A model generated the notes under the pieces. The model searched no databases. It saw only the letters and a list, made by a program, of their open reading frames with translations, and was not told the origin of the DNA. A stretch of DNA of 64,000 nt from Paenibacillus amylolyticus. Lineage in GTDB: Bacteria; Bacillota; Bacilli; Paenibacillales; Paenibacillaceae. A program made the position numbers and the translations under genes. Positions 33,209-41,848 of this stretch are shown piece by piece (position 1 is the first letter of the stretch; every line of letters begins with the position of its first letter). The stretch is from the NCBI RefSeq assembly GCF_003719335.1, contig NZ_RIAS01000001.1, forward strand, positions 310,001-374,000. The letters are read 5' to 3'.

Positions 33209-33574
33209 CTATCTCGGATTCGGTTGAAAGAAACCAAGATCAGATAAAAATTTTGCTTTCTTCGGTTTTTTGTTTTCAACTTGTCCGCCATGAATTGCGA
33301 TTTCAAACTCACGAGAACGTTGTTTTTCTTTCATCAGCGCTCTGATTTTAGGAATGGTCATACTAGGCCACTCTGAATCAGATATTCCGTTACTGATACA
33401 GAGCGCCCACAGTCCCATCCAGTCCGTGCCTGTATGTTCGTTTTCTCCATCCGCTGAATCTTCTTCGTCCTCATCAGCATCAGGGTCTGGAGGGAAAGAT
33501 TCTTTATAGAAATCGATCCAATACTCCATCCAATTTCCGAATGCCCTCCTCGTCCACCTTGTCATATTCTTCAT
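33209..33574 (-). CDS. Tail assembly chaperone, frameshift extension (gpT-like)
   Basis: This open frame overlaps the 3' end of the gpG-like gene by 71 bp in another frame and has no start with a convincing SD; the AGGAGG in the overlap is too far from any in-frame ATG. Its useful part begins at YKESFPPDPDADEDEE and continues through DWMGLWALCISNGISDSEWPSMTIPKIRALMKEKQ, typical of the C-terminal extension of gpGT chaperones. It is most likely expressed only as a +1 frameshift fusion (about 224 residues) with the upstream gene. Confidence 0.75.
   Translation of the reverse strand: MKNMTRWTRRAFGNWMEYWIDFYKESFPPDPDADEDEEDSADGENEHTGTDWMGLWALCISNGISDSEWPSMTIPKIRALMKEKQRSREFEIAIHGGQVENKKPKKAKFLSDLGFFQPNPR
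33504..33512 (-). promoter_or_regulatory. Predicted +1 frameshift site
   Basis: The gpG-like frame ends CGA TTT CTA TAA. A Phe-tRNA (anticodon GAA) on TTT could slip one base to TTC and continue TAT AAA GAA in the gpT frame, just before the stop. This places the shift at 33510-33512. It is inferred from frames and codons only. Confidence 0.5.
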
Positions 33575-33884
33575 CTGTTAATCCTTCAACAAAAATCATA
33601 TTGAATGCTTTTTTATAAGCCTCTTCAATAGCTGGGAAGTCAAAAGCAGGAATCTCCTGATCTCCTATTTGTTCTGCTTCAGTCGCATCTCGTCCCATGG
33701 CATAACTAAAACGAATTCCTTTGAGGTGCTTTGCATGCTGACGCACTTCCCGAATTAATTTGATCGTTCCTAATTGAATTGTCTTCTCGATTCCCTTAGC
33801 AAGCTTCACAGTGCTACCAATGTTTAATGTTTGATCCAACGTTTTCTCTTCTTGTCCTTCAACTACTTGTTCAACTTCGCTCAT
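33504..33884 (-). CDS. Tail assembly chaperone (gpG-like)
   Basis: A 126-residue protein (MSEVEQVVEGQEEKTLDQTL...) with the LGTIKLIREVRQHAKHLKGIRFSYAMGRDATEAEQI and FPAIEEAYKKAFNMIFVEGLTDEEYDKVDEEG segments of siphophage tail chaperones. It coats the tape measure during tail assembly. AAAGGAGA selects the ATG at 33884 over the one at 33890. Located, as always, between major tail protein and tape measure. Confidence 0.85.
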   Translation of the reverse strand: MSEVEQVVEGQEEKTLDQTLNIGSTVKLAKGIEKTIQLGTIKLIREVRQHAKHLKGIRFSYAMGRDATEAEQIGDQEIPAFDFPAIEEAYKKAFNMIFVEGLTDEEYDKVDEEGIRKLDGVLDRFL

Positions 33885-33920
33885 GTTCATTCTCCTTTGA
33901 ATTGAAATATAGTTATTACC

Positions 33921-33953
33921 AAAAAAAGAACCCCACCGATTACCGGCAGGGCT
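33921..33953 (-). terminator. Terminator after the major tail protein
   Basis: GCCCTGCCGG / TCGGTGGGGT pairing with loop TAA, then CTTTTTTTGG on the minus strand. A partial terminator here would set the high ratio of tube protein to chaperone. Confidence 0.8.
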
Positions 33954-33965
33954 GCATATGTTGGT

Positions 33966-34751
33966 TTAGATTCCGAATTTGATTGTCATAGCATGTCCCT
34001 CTGGATTATCAGCAGATCGTCCAGGCTCCATAACTTGAAGATCGATTGTAGTTGTGCTAGGTTTTTTACGTTCTTGCGAGACATCCAATGTACCACCGCC
34101 GAGAGCTTTAAAAATCGTTACCTGTACTGGAATAGGATTTCCGTTCTTATCATCAATAAGTTCAAAACGGTGAGTAAGTTTGAACGGTGCTGGACGTCTG
34201 TTTCCATCAAACGCCGTCTCTGTACCTTCTTTTGACCATTTATAAGTGACCAGAATCTCTCTTCCTTTATTCGCATCTGAAGAAACGATTTTTCCTGTAG
34301 CGCTAATCGTATACTGCTGATCAGTTGGTGTAGATGCTACACGCGTCAGGAGTGTTCGTTCATCAGTATCAACATCCACAATGTATACTTGATCACTTTC
34401 TTCCGTAAATGTCCCGGCATATTTCGTAGGAGCCTTGATTGTATAACCGTCAGTTCCCAACAAGCCTTGCTCAGTCTCGTCAAATTCCATATCTGTAATA
34501 CGCTTTGTCGTAGCCCCCTGAGACATATCAGCAATGATTGGAGAATACCTCGGCACTTCGATACTTGCTTTGTCCTGTAAATCTCCAGCAGTATAGTGGA
34601 ACGCGTATCCACTATCTCCGCCCATAACTGCTTGCCAGTCAAACTGAAGTTGCAAAGTAAGTTTCGTCACTTTATCTTCGACATACTTCACCTTACCATC
34701 CAAATCATAAGCTACAACTGTTCCCACGCCATCAAAAACTAATGGTCTCAT
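33966..34751 (-). CDS. Major tail (tube) protein
   Basis: A 261-residue beta-rich protein (MRPLVFDGVGTVVAYDLDGKVKYVEDKVTKLTLQLQFD ... IEVPRYSPIIADMSQGA ... GREILVTYKWSKEG). The position between connector genes and chaperones, the size and the fold pattern identify the tail-tube subunit. AGGAGGACAAAATAC precedes ATG. A terminator follows it, as with many highly expressed tube genes. Confidence 0.8.
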   Translation of the reverse strand: MRPLVFDGVGTVVAYDLDGKVKYVEDKVTKLTLQLQFDWQAVMGGDSGYAFHYTAGDLQDKASIEVPRYSPIIADMSQGATTKRITDMEFDETEQGLLGTDGYTIKAPTKYAGTFTEESDQVYIVDVDTDERTLLTRVASTPTDQQYTISATGKIVSSDANKGREILVTYKWSKEGTETAFDGNRRPAPFKLTHRFELIDDKNGNPIPVQVTIFKALGGGTLDVSQERKKPSTTTIDLQVMEPGRSADNPEGHAMTIKFGI

Positions 34752-34781
34752 GTATTTTGTCCTCCTCAGGTATAGAGTTGA

Positions 34782-34988
34782 TTAGACAAGCTCCCAAAGC
34801 CTTGCATCAATCTCTTCAATTCTTTTGTATTCCTTCGTTTCTTTATATCCTTCAACTGGTTCCTTACCATCCATCAAGCCGAGTTTTTGGGCAAGACGAA
34901 TCTTTTCTCGGACCAGCTTTTCCAGCTCAGGAAATTCTTCCTTAGGTTCCTGTTTAGCATCTGTTACTTCTGTTTTCCCTTCAGACAT
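34782..34988 (-). CDS. Small phage protein, unknown
   Basis: A 68-residue highly charged helical protein (MSEGKTEVTDAKQEPKEEFPELEKLVREKIRLAQKLG...). GAGGTGAGGAT before ATG. It lies just before the tail-tube gene. No family recognised. Confidence 0.6.
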   Translation of the reverse strand: MSEGKTEVTDAKQEPKEEFPELEKLVREKIRLAQKLGLMDGKEPVEGYKETKEYKRIEEIDARLWELV

Positions 34989-34997
34989 ATCCTCACC

Positions 34998-35432
34998 TCA
35001 ATTCATTCGGAGATAATCCACGTCAAATATGGCCTTATATCCTTTGACACCTTGTATTCCAGTTGCAAAATCAGCATCATACGTTAATACACAAAGGTAT
35101 GTCGCCCACCCTGGCATTGTAATACGTTTATCGTGCAACACCCGGAATGCCCGTTCAAATAACTCTTTCGCCGCATAACCTGTGCCTGCATAAAAATCCA
35201 AGCAGAATTTACCCTCGAAGACTAACTGATTCGAGGAAAATCGTCCTGGCATGACATATTGGCAAATATGAGGAACTGTTTCATTGCTAATCGTAATCTC
35301 AGGTTCCATACCCTTTGTAAACCGCATCACTACTTCTTTGGGAGGAGAAACAACATCGAGTTTAAGAAGTTCCATCAGTTCCTTGTCGCTTTTAAGCGCA
35401 TGCTGAACCGCATCCAACAATTTCACACTCAA
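34998..35432 (-). CDS. Tail terminator / completion protein-like
   Basis: A 144-residue protein (SVKLLDAVQHALKSDKELMELLKLDVVSPPKEVVMRF...) with LVFEGKFCLDFYAGTGYAAKELFERAFRVL. Position after the head-tail joining protein and before the tail tube, with an alpha/beta fold, fits a tail-terminator or neck protein. TTG start with GGAGGTGAAGGA upstream. Confidence 0.6.
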   Translation of the reverse strand: MSVKLLDAVQHALKSDKELMELLKLDVVSPPKEVVMRFTKGMEPEITISNETVPHICQYVMPGRFSSNQLVFEGKFCLDFYAGTGYAAKELFERAFRVLHDKRITMPGWATYLCVLTYDADFATGIQGVKGYKAIFDVDYLRMN

Positions 35433-35444
35433 TCCTTCACCTCC

Positions 35445-36017
35445 CTAAAGTAGCCTAAAGTAGCGATGATATGGGAACTCAGTAAGGACACGACTAATCC
35501 CCTGTAAAATACGGTCACGATTAGATTCAAGAGCAATACGCATGAAATAAGTAGGAGGAGTGGCCTTGAACGAAGGATCAAGATCACCCCGCTCTGCCAA
35601 CTCCTCCAGATCTACGCCTGCATATGCCCCTTTAGATTGTTTTACTGTTCCGTCAATAGCTCGGTACTTTCCTCTGCCTCGGCCTACGACTACCCGACTT
35701 CCCTTTGACCTCAGTTTGTTCCATGCCTCACTGTTCATATAGCTGATTAAACCCGGGTTCTGACTTGGCCCAACCATAAGCGACCCTTTACCAAACTGCT
35801 CAAGCCAAGCTTGCCAGTAATCAGCAGTGATGTCTCCTGATATCATCTGGTTCGCCAGCACAGTCATGTGCATTGCCAGGCTTTCTCTGACAGCCGGATA
35901 ATACCTGATACCTGTCTTTGCAGTAAGCATAATGATTTTCGTCAGACCTGTAATTTCAACAGCCAGCTTATTTTCCAAGTCCTTCGTTGCACGTTCAGCA
36001 TCGTAACCTATAATCAT
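35445..36017 (-). CDS. Head-tail joining / minor virion protein
   Basis: A 190-residue basic protein (MIIGYDAERATKDLENKLAVEITGLTKIIMLTAKTGIRYY...). Context within the connector genes and the central GSRVVVGRGRGKYRAIDG loop fit an HK97 gp10-like head-tail connector component. ATG 36017 (GAGG upstream) overlaps the previous gene's end; an ATG at 36032 is the alternative. Confidence 0.55.
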   Translation of the reverse strand: MIIGYDAERATKDLENKLAVEITGLTKIIMLTAKTGIRYYPAVRESLAMHMTVLANQMISGDITADYWQAWLEQFGKGSLMVGPSQNPGLISYMNSEAWNKLRSKGSRVVVGRGRGKYRAIDGTVKQSKGAYAGVDLEELAERGDLDPSFKATPPTYFMRIALESNRDRILQGISRVLTEFPYHRYFRLL

Positions 36018-36589
36018 CGCCGATCCTCGCATAATTGGATGAACAATAGGTTCGGATACTTGATTCTATCCACTACATCCACTTGATACTTTTTTCCTGC
36101 AATTACGATCCGATCAGGTTGTGTCAGCAATGGGTCACTTGGCTCCTTGACATCAACGTTGGTTTGTAAGAGAAGGACCAATGTTGTTGTAGGCAATAGT
36201 CCCGGGTCTTCCTGCTTGAGTTGCGCAGTAACATGCTGCACAAACCCGACAACATCCGATGCCGCAGGAACGAAAACAGGCTTACCTTTTGGGTTGTCGT
36301 AATCATCATACTCCTGTGTGAATCTTTGAATCTGGATTGTTGCGTTTGTTTTAATCAATGAACAGTATTTGTCTTTCATTGTGGTAAATCGTAAGGTCTG
36401 AACCAAAAACGTCATATCATTTTGGATAATGTCCCCCGGTGCCACCGTTGACTTTGGTGAAAAAAGACCGTTATAGACATACTCCTTACCAAGGATCGTA
36501 GTCGCCTTTGTTTCCCTTGACAGAATAACTTTATCCTCATATCCATTTACGGTACATGGAGAATGTCTATGAACAAAATCCTTGAACAT
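36014..36589 (-). CDS. Head-tail connector protein, unknown subtype
   Basis: A 191-residue protein (MFKDFVHRHSPCTVNGYEDKVILSRETKATTILGKEYVYNGLF...). Beta-rich, with VDVVDRIKYPNLLFIQLCEDRR at the end. It overlaps both neighbours (4 and 23 bp). Probably a neck or stopper component. The ATG at 36589 follows GGCGGAG; the frame is open 19 codons upstream. Confidence 0.55.
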   Translation of the reverse strand: MFKDFVHRHSPCTVNGYEDKVILSRETKATTILGKEYVYNGLFSPKSTVAPGDIIQNDMTFLVQTLRFTTMKDKYCSLIKTNATIQIQRFTQEYDDYDNPKGKPVFVPAASDVVGFVQHVTAQLKQEDPGLLPTTTLVLLLQTNVDVKEPSDPLLTQPDRIVIAGKKYQVDVVDRIKYPNLLFIQLCEDRR

Positions 36590-37046
36590 CGTTGCTCCGC
36601 CTTTCCTTCTCCCTAGTTGGCCCTGATAAACCAAACAAAGGAGCACTCGAATAAGCTTGAACAGTTGAAATCAATTCAATGAATTCGTTGGCCTCATCAA
36701 CCAATTTCAATGAGCGATCATTCCAATTAACGGCTTGATTCTCAAAAGAAAAATCAAAGTCTTTCATTGTCTTTTTGATTTTTGCCCCCATAGATGGAGC
36801 AAGTATAGCGGCAACCATACACACAGCCGCCGCATATACATAAATCTCATCCGTTCCAGTTAATTCAACATAATCTGGTACAGCCGCAATAACCCGAGCT
36901 TCTCCAATTGGTAAAACAGAAAAGGCGTCTATGTCAGTATCGGATATTACATCCTCACCAACACCGAGACGCCCTCTGATTTCCTCATGATATGTTTCTG
37001 TCGTAAGTATCTTATTCGCCACCGGCGTCACCGCCAGTTGCGGCAA
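36567..37046 (-). CDS. Head-tail adaptor-like protein
   Basis: A 159-residue protein (PQLAVTPVANKILTTETYHEEIRGRLGVGEDVISDTDID...) with a helical bundle pattern (YVYAAAVCMVAAILAPSMGAKIKKTMKDFDFSF) typical of gp6-like adaptors that dock on the portal. TTG start at 37046 with AGAGGCGA upstream; overlaps the preceding gene by 35 bp and the next by 23 bp. Confidence 0.55.
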   Translation of the reverse strand: MPQLAVTPVANKILTTETYHEEIRGRLGVGEDVISDTDIDAFSVLPIGEARVIAAVPDYVELTGTDEIYVYAAAVCMVAAILAPSMGAKIKKTMKDFDFSFENQAVNWNDRSLKLVDEANEFIELISTVQAYSSAPLFGLSGPTREKERRSNDVQGFCS

Positions 37047-37422
37047 TCGCCTCTTTCAGCTCATCAATACCCATTTTGGTATAGCCAGGGATTTTCATTT
37101 CCTTCGCAACCGATTTTAATTCCTTCAGTTCATCGTCAAAATCGTTATTCAGGGTCGCGGATTGCAGTTCATCAATCTGTGTCAATAACACTGCTTCGCG
37201 CTGTTTCGATTCGTCCAGCTCTTCCTGAAGCTTCAATTCTCGTTCCGATGGAATGTCTGTAGAAATTTGATCTCCTTCTACGATCTCTGCCAATACCTCT
37301 CCAGTTGCCGCATTGCGAACTTTCTTTTTTGCAATCTCAATAATCCCATCAGGGGCATCATGTACAATGTCCCCTGCGTTGTATTCCCCAACAGCATCAA
37401 CCAAAATTTTTACGATGGTCAT
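37012..37422 (-). CDS. Small capsid-region protein with C-terminal Rho-N-like motif
   Basis: A 136-residue protein: an N-terminal beta domain (KILVDAVGEYNAGDIVHDAPDGIIEIAKKKVRNAATGEVL), an acidic coiled coil (ELKLQEELDESKQREAVLLTQIDEL) and a C-terminal LKSVAKEMKIPGYTKMGIDELKEAI helix-extended-helix like the Rho N-terminal/SAP-type fold. Such proteins follow major capsid genes in many siphophages. GGGAGGAATAACCT before ATG. Confidence 0.65.
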   Translation of the reverse strand: MTIVKILVDAVGEYNAGDIVHDAPDGIIEIAKKKVRNAATGEVLAEIVEGDQISTDIPSERELKLQEELDESKQREAVLLTQIDELQSATLNNDFDDELKELKSVAKEMKIPGYTKMGIDELKEAIAATGGDAGGE

Positions 37423-37436
37423 AGGTTATTCCTCCC

Positions 37437-38450
37437 TTACGCCACTGTAGCAAAAATGTGCCAATTCACGTATTTCAAACGTGGCAGCACAGTTGCTCCA
37501 TTGATTAATTGCCATTGATCAGGATCGCCTTGAATAAGTTTAGCGAGTGCAAACTTTCCAGTGTGACCAGTGAAGATGTCTTCGTAATTGTTCGGGCTGG
37601 TCACCAAGTCCATAATGGAGCCTGTCATACCTTGACCAATGATAATTACAGCGTTGTCTGGAATGAATGGGTAGAATGTTCCTGTGTCGTCAATGTATCC
37701 ACCATCATACACTTCATATTGCAACCCATTCAGGTTTTGGTTGACGATTGCAGAAAGCGAACCATCCGTAACAATATCTTTGCCGTAGGTGGATTTAATC
37801 AGATCACGAATCTTTTCGTTCTGCTTCAGGTACATATCCACCTTTTTGTTAGCTACAATTTTAACGCCTCTTGCTCCACTTCCCCTGAATTTAAGTAGCC
37901 ATTCATCAATGTTTTTTAATGGGTCAGCCGTTGCAGTATTACTCCACAGCACATCGGCTGTTGGCTTGTTATTCGCCGGAACGCCGTAATCAATTGTCCG
38001 AGAAGGTTTATTTGCTGTTGCTGGAACTACAAGGCTACCCGTAAGTGATTGCCAGCGCATCCACTCAAAACGTGTTTCGAGTCGCTGGTTGAGATTCACC
38101 ATTTTTTCAATCATGTATTCTTCACCCCAAGTTTGCTCAAGGCTGTTGCCAGGCTTGCGAAGGGTTGCAATTTTTTCTCGGTCAATGATTGACTTTTCAC
38201 GCCATTCCTGATTGGTGAACTCCATTTGTTTCACAACTGGAGAAGCGTGGATTGGTGAAGGGTCATTCAGTCCAGTAGGTGGAGTCATGCCAGTATCATC
38301 ATAGGTCACATCATATTTAATTGTCAGCCCGAGTTCCGGTTTGAAATCCACACCATTTGTCAGGATTTGAGCACCTCTAAAACTGTTAATATCTGTACGA
38401 ATGTTCCCAACGACTTCTGTTAGAAAGTACGGGTCAAGTACGTTTGCCAT
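37437..38450 (-). CDS. Major capsid protein (lambda gpE family)
   Basis: A 337-residue major capsid protein of the lambda-E type: YFLTEVVGNIRTDINSFRGAQIL near the N-terminus, RREKIATL-like EKSIIDREKIATLRKPG, then VKIVANKKVDMYLKQNEKIRDLIKSTYGK and a C-terminal P-domain. The size and the decoration gene directly upstream match the lambda D-E pair. It forms the shell. GGGGGAACAAACTAA precedes ATG. Confidence 0.9.
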   Translation of the reverse strand: MANVLDPYFLTEVVGNIRTDINSFRGAQILTNGVDFKPELGLTIKYDVTYDDTGMTPPTGLNDPSPIHASPVVKQMEFTNQEWREKSIIDREKIATLRKPGNSLEQTWGEEYMIEKMVNLNQRLETRFEWMRWQSLTGSLVVPATANKPSRTIDYGVPANNKPTADVLWSNTATADPLKNIDEWLLKFRGSGARGVKIVANKKVDMYLKQNEKIRDLIKSTYGKDIVTDGSLSAIVNQNLNGLQYEVYDGGYIDDTGTFYPFIPDNAVIIIGQGMTGSIMDLVTSPNNYEDIFTGHTGKFALAKLIQGDPDQWQLINGATVLPRLKYVNWHIFATVA

Positions 38451-38465
38451 TTAGTTTGTTCCCCC

Positions 38466-38834
38466 TTATACAAAGTAGCAAAGCTTCAGCGCTGTTTTAG
38501 CCGCTGTATCAATGCCTGTAATTTTAGATTCAGTGAAAATACCAGCGATCCATGCAGAAGCGCCCATATCAGTAAGCGTAGTATCCTGATCATTATCCAA
38601 GATGCAAACAGCGACTTGAGAACCATCAGAAGCTGATGATAAATAAGGAACGAATTTGTTGGTAGCTGTAACCCTTCCAAGGACAGTTCCTTTCTTAATT
38701 ACTCCATTCCCTTTTGCAAGCAACACGCCACCGGGAATCCGCGCTTGCAATTCGGTTGAAGCAAGAACTTCTACAAATTCTTGCGTGTGAATTTGACCAG
38801 GTCCCGGTGCACCATTGTATTGAGATCCAATCAT
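38466..38834 (-). CDS. Head decoration protein (lambda gpD family)
   Basis: A 122-residue protein with the gpD/HDPD fold: LASTELQARIPGGVLLAKGNGVIKKGTVLGRVTATNKFVPYL then AVCILDNDQDTTLTDM and AWIAGIFTESKI. It trimerises on the expanded capsid and stabilises it. Adjacent to the E-type capsid gene, as in lambda. Confidence 0.88.
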   Translation of the reverse strand: MIGSQYNGAPGPGQIHTQEFVEVLASTELQARIPGGVLLAKGNGVIKKGTVLGRVTATNKFVPYLSSASDGSQVAVCILDNDQDTTLTDMGASAWIAGIFTESKITGIDTAAKTALKLCYFV

Positions 38835-38835
38835 A

Positions 38836-40149
38836 TTACTTATCCTCCTTCAGCAGATTACTTCTGCCTGTATTTTTGAGCGCGGCGATAGCGTCAGCTT
38901 TTGCCATTTCTTTAGCTTCTGCTTGGAGTTGTTCAGGTGTCTTTTGACTAGCAGCTTGCGCATTAGTCGGAGCTACTCCATTTGCCGCTCCTGCTGGAAG
39001 GTCTGGTTTATCCCCCTCGGTATGACGACCGCCGCCACCTAATGCAACTTGAGCCTGAGCCTCATAAGTCGCACCAATTTTCTCGATTTCCGATACCGGT
39101 AAGTGGGACAGCATGGTTTTCATGGTTTCGGTGTTAAATGCCTCACCCAATGCACGAACTCCAGCTCCACAAGCTTGCTCTGTAACTTTTGTCTTGTAGA
39201 CTAAGCCATCAGCAGCTTGAGAGCTTAGTGTAGTCAGCTTAGAGAGAATGTCCGCGTCATTTTCAACTCCAAGTGCAGCTCGGACTTGTCCGAGTACACC
39301 ATTCGCTTTTGCTAGTGCATCAGCTTGATTTTGTGCCGCTGCCAAAGCAGCTTTTTGTTCTTCGTTCACAGTGTCATCTCCTTCGACCTTTGTTTTGGCC
39401 TGTTCTAATGTTTGGTGCTGTTTGGATACAAAAGCATTCATACCGCCTTTATTGCTAAAAAAATAAAAGACGCGTCCATCGCCATTCAGCGACTTCGCAT
39501 CTAGAGGAAGTGGTTCATATTCATTTTGATGCTGGACCTCATTATCTTCTTGAATCTTTGACGAGAGGGAACCACGCGTGATACCAGCTCCCTCATATCC
39601 CCCATCGAATACGATTGAGTTTTCCATGATGTAACCTTCATCAGCAAGAACAAGACATTCTTTGCCATCGTATTCTAATCCCCTGATATGCGTACAATCA
39701 GGATTTCGGTAGTAATCCCCACCGCATATGCTACAGTTATGCTTGGTGGATATAAAGCCGGCTGATGTGTCGAAGATCGTACCCGCATCAATACCAGTAG
39801 CCAATTGATCCGTGGATATCCCATTTACTTCAAGACCCTTAGCCATGTAATGGTCACCGTATAGCTCCAGTTCACCATTCTCCTCAACAATACGGCTGTC
39901 GAAGGTCCTGCCATAGGGGAAAGAGAGTGATTCCCACTTTTGCCATGGATGGTCCACTAGCAGTGCCACACCTTCTTTGACCTGATCAGCCATCTTACGA
40001 AGAAAGTTTGGAGTTATTTTCATTTTGTACTTATCAATCCTCTTCGTTCCGATGATCCTTGCTTGAAACACATGGACTTGTTCTTCGGTGAGAGGGACAA
40101 GTGCCTTTTGATTAATCTTCGACAGCTGCTCCACAGACGGTTTTGCCAT
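38836..40149 (-). CDS. Prohead protease-scaffold fusion with zinc-knuckle-like insert
   Basis: A 437-residue protein. Residues about 15-210 resemble a caudoviral prohead serine protease (VHVFQARIIGTKRI ... LLVDHPWQKWESLSFPYGRT ... GTIFDTSAGFIST), with His in VDHPW and Ser in AGFIS as likely catalytic residues. A CSICGGDY...NPDCTHIRG insert (about 154-172) could bind zinc. The C-terminal half is a coiled, Ala/Gln-rich scaffold (AALAAAQNQADALAKANGVLG). AAGGAGGTG picks the ATG at 40149, excluding overlap with the portal gene. It would guide and then process the shell. Confidence 0.7.
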   Translation of the reverse strand: MAKPSVEQLSKINQKALVPLTEEQVHVFQARIIGTKRIDKYKMKITPNFLRKMADQVKEGVALLVDHPWQKWESLSFPYGRTFDSRIVEENGELELYGDHYMAKGLEVNGISTDQLATGIDAGTIFDTSAGFISTKHNCSICGGDYYRNPDCTHIRGLEYDGKECLVLADEGYIMENSIVFDGGYEGAGITRGSLSSKIQEDNEVQHQNEYEPLPLDAKSLNGDGRVFYFFSNKGGMNAFVSKQHQTLEQAKTKVEGDDTVNEEQKAALAAAQNQADALAKANGVLGQVRAALGVENDADILSKLTTLSSQAADGLVYKTKVTEQACGAGVRALGEAFNTETMKTMLSHLPVSEIEKIGATYEAQAQVALGGGGRHTEGDKPDLPAGAANGVAPTNAQAASQKTPEQLQAEAKEMAKADAIAALKNTGRSNLLKEDK

Positions 40150-40187
40150 TTGGTTTTTCACCTCCTTGATATAGTAAACTTGCCAAC

Positions 40188-41645
40188 TCACTCATTCTGC
40201 GGAGTGACAGGAGGCTGTGTTTGTGCAACAGAGCGTTTATTCTCCAGTTCTGCAACTAGCTCAAGCGGAATGTTAGGATCAAGCCCCATGATCCATCTAG
40301 CCTCTGTTGCGGCTTCCTTAGACGTGATGTAACGTTCTTTTTCTGCAAGTACATAGTTGTTAAGCTTCGCTCTCAGATCACGCTCTCTCTCCATTTCAGA
40401 ACGTAAATCAATCGGAGCGTAGTCTGCTTCTACCAAGGTTTGAACGCCACGCACTCTTGCAGCCATAGAAAAAGCCCGCTTCCAGAAACGCTTGGTTACG
40501 TTGCGGGCGGACTCTACTGACTTGATATATATTTGTGTATCCACAGAGCTATAGGTTTCTGTGGAACCTTGATGCCTTGAAAGCAAGGTAAGCAACGTTT
40601 TCAATCCAGTTGCCATCTGAGTATCAATAATATCAATCAATTTCTTGATATCAATCATCGGTCCTGAGTTGCCACCTTTTAAGTATTCTACTTTTACGCT
40701 ATCCCAATGGATCATGGCATCATCTGGATTCAAGGAGTTGAAATGACCCATTAGTTCGGTCATGCGTTCAGTTAACCACCTCTGCTGACCTTCAGGATTG
40801 TTTTTGTACTGATTAGGCATGTTTTTCAACAGTATTTCCTCAACCACTGAAATGTCCAGTCTTGGATAACCCTGATTATGGACAACAGCCTTCAAATCCT
40901 GTAACACTTGCAGATGGAAAAACACTGCCTGAAGGACCGGGAGGATAGGGGTTCTTCCATACGGATCATCCACCATCGGATCGAATTCCTCGTAAATGAA
41001 GGTCGGTGTATCGATCTTCTTATATTGACCAAACCATTCCTCTCCAGATCGAGGACGTGGGTTCTTCACATATTGCCAAGGAACCAACCTGTCTGTTCCG
41101 TTTTCCCTCCGAAACCAAATTGTCGCAGGATCAACTGGGATAATATCGATTACATCATTACAGCGATCATTTAGGACAACCTCTCCTGCACAAGCTCCAC
41201 GAACCATGATCATCATGCGCTGGATTGTATCCAGTTTATCCAATGATCTTCCGTGTAGGTAACCCGGTGAAGGAAGCGGAGAGTCTAGCATATTTTTGAT
41301 GGAGTCTAAAGCCTTCTGTCCGCTTTTGTCGTCACTGCCACTCTGCTTCTTGGCTGTAAACGAAAGCGCCGTATCTCCCATACGCAAGAAGTTGTATAGT
41401 GCATGAGATATATCTGGATGAACAGAAATAAGGATCTCAAGTAATTCTTCTGCTGTATGATTTTGTAGCTTAGTTAAGTCAATATTGTGGGTGCTCTGAT
41501 ACTTTTTGGGGAGCCAATTGAATATGTCCCATCCGTTTGATGATCTTGGCGAGGTCATTCTACCAATGCCCATCATCTGCCGCTTTACCGCAGCCGGAAG
41601 GACCGAATTCGCAAATGAATAAATGGCTTTATGATACCATCTCAA
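40188..41645 (-). CDS. Portal protein
   Basis: A 485-residue phage portal. Segments IDLTKLQNHTAEELLEILISVHPDISHALYNFLRMG, VILNDR-like EVVLNDRCNDVIDIIPVDPATIWFRRENG, DDPYGRTPILPVLQAVFFHLQVLQDLKAVVHNQGYPR and the C-terminal crown helices are characteristic. It forms the dodecamer through which DNA passes. GGAGGTG 5 nt before the TTG at 41645 is the better start; the ATG at 41663 has a hairpin and no SD before it. Confidence 0.9.
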   Translation of the reverse strand: MRWYHKAIYSFANSVLPAAVKRQMMGIGRMTSPRSSNGWDIFNWLPKKYQSTHNIDLTKLQNHTAEELLEILISVHPDISHALYNFLRMGDTALSFTAKKQSGSDDKSGQKALDSIKNMLDSPLPSPGYLHGRSLDKLDTIQRMMIMVRGACAGEVVLNDRCNDVIDIIPVDPATIWFRRENGTDRLVPWQYVKNPRPRSGEEWFGQYKKIDTPTFIYEEFDPMVDDPYGRTPILPVLQAVFFHLQVLQDLKAVVHNQGYPRLDISVVEEILLKNMPNQYKNNPEGQQRWLTERMTELMGHFNSLNPDDAMIHWDSVKVEYLKGGNSGPMIDIKKLIDIIDTQMATGLKTLLTLLSRHQGSTETYSSVDTQIYIKSVESARNVTKRFWKRAFSMAARVRGVQTLVEADYAPIDLRSEMERERDLRAKLNNYVLAEKERYITSKEAATEARWIMGLDPNIPLELVAELENKRSVAQTQPPVTPQNE

Positions 41646-41664
41646 TGTTTCACCTCCAGACATA

Positions 41665-41697
41665 AAAAAGAAGGCAGGAAATGTTTCCTTACCTTCT
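41665..41697 (-). terminator. Terminator-like hairpin directly before the portal gene
   Basis: AGAAGGTAAGGAAA / TTTCCTGCCTTCT, then TTTTTTATG on the minus strand. It lies between the cargo island and the portal gene and would reduce read-through from the cargo. Confidence 0.75.
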
Positions 41698-41802
41698 AAA
41701 GTTCTTCATACTTCTATGGATTTATAATATCATCGAGTTACTATAACGTTACTACGGATTTACTCAGCAATACCATACATTCATCACCACCCCCCCAACA
41801 AA

Positions 41803-41830
41803 AAAAGGACAAGCGTATCAGCTCATCCTC
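41803..41830 (-). terminator. Terminator of the subtilase gene
   Basis: AGGATGAGC / GCTTGTCCT with loop TGATAC, then TTTTTTTGTTGG on the minus strand. Confidence 0.85.
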
Positions 41831-41848
41831 TCTAATATGTTTTAAATG

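Noticed and set aside
26534..33345. Many short plus-strand frames across the tape measure gene
   Set aside because: All are complements of coiled-coil repeats; none has an SD or plausible product.
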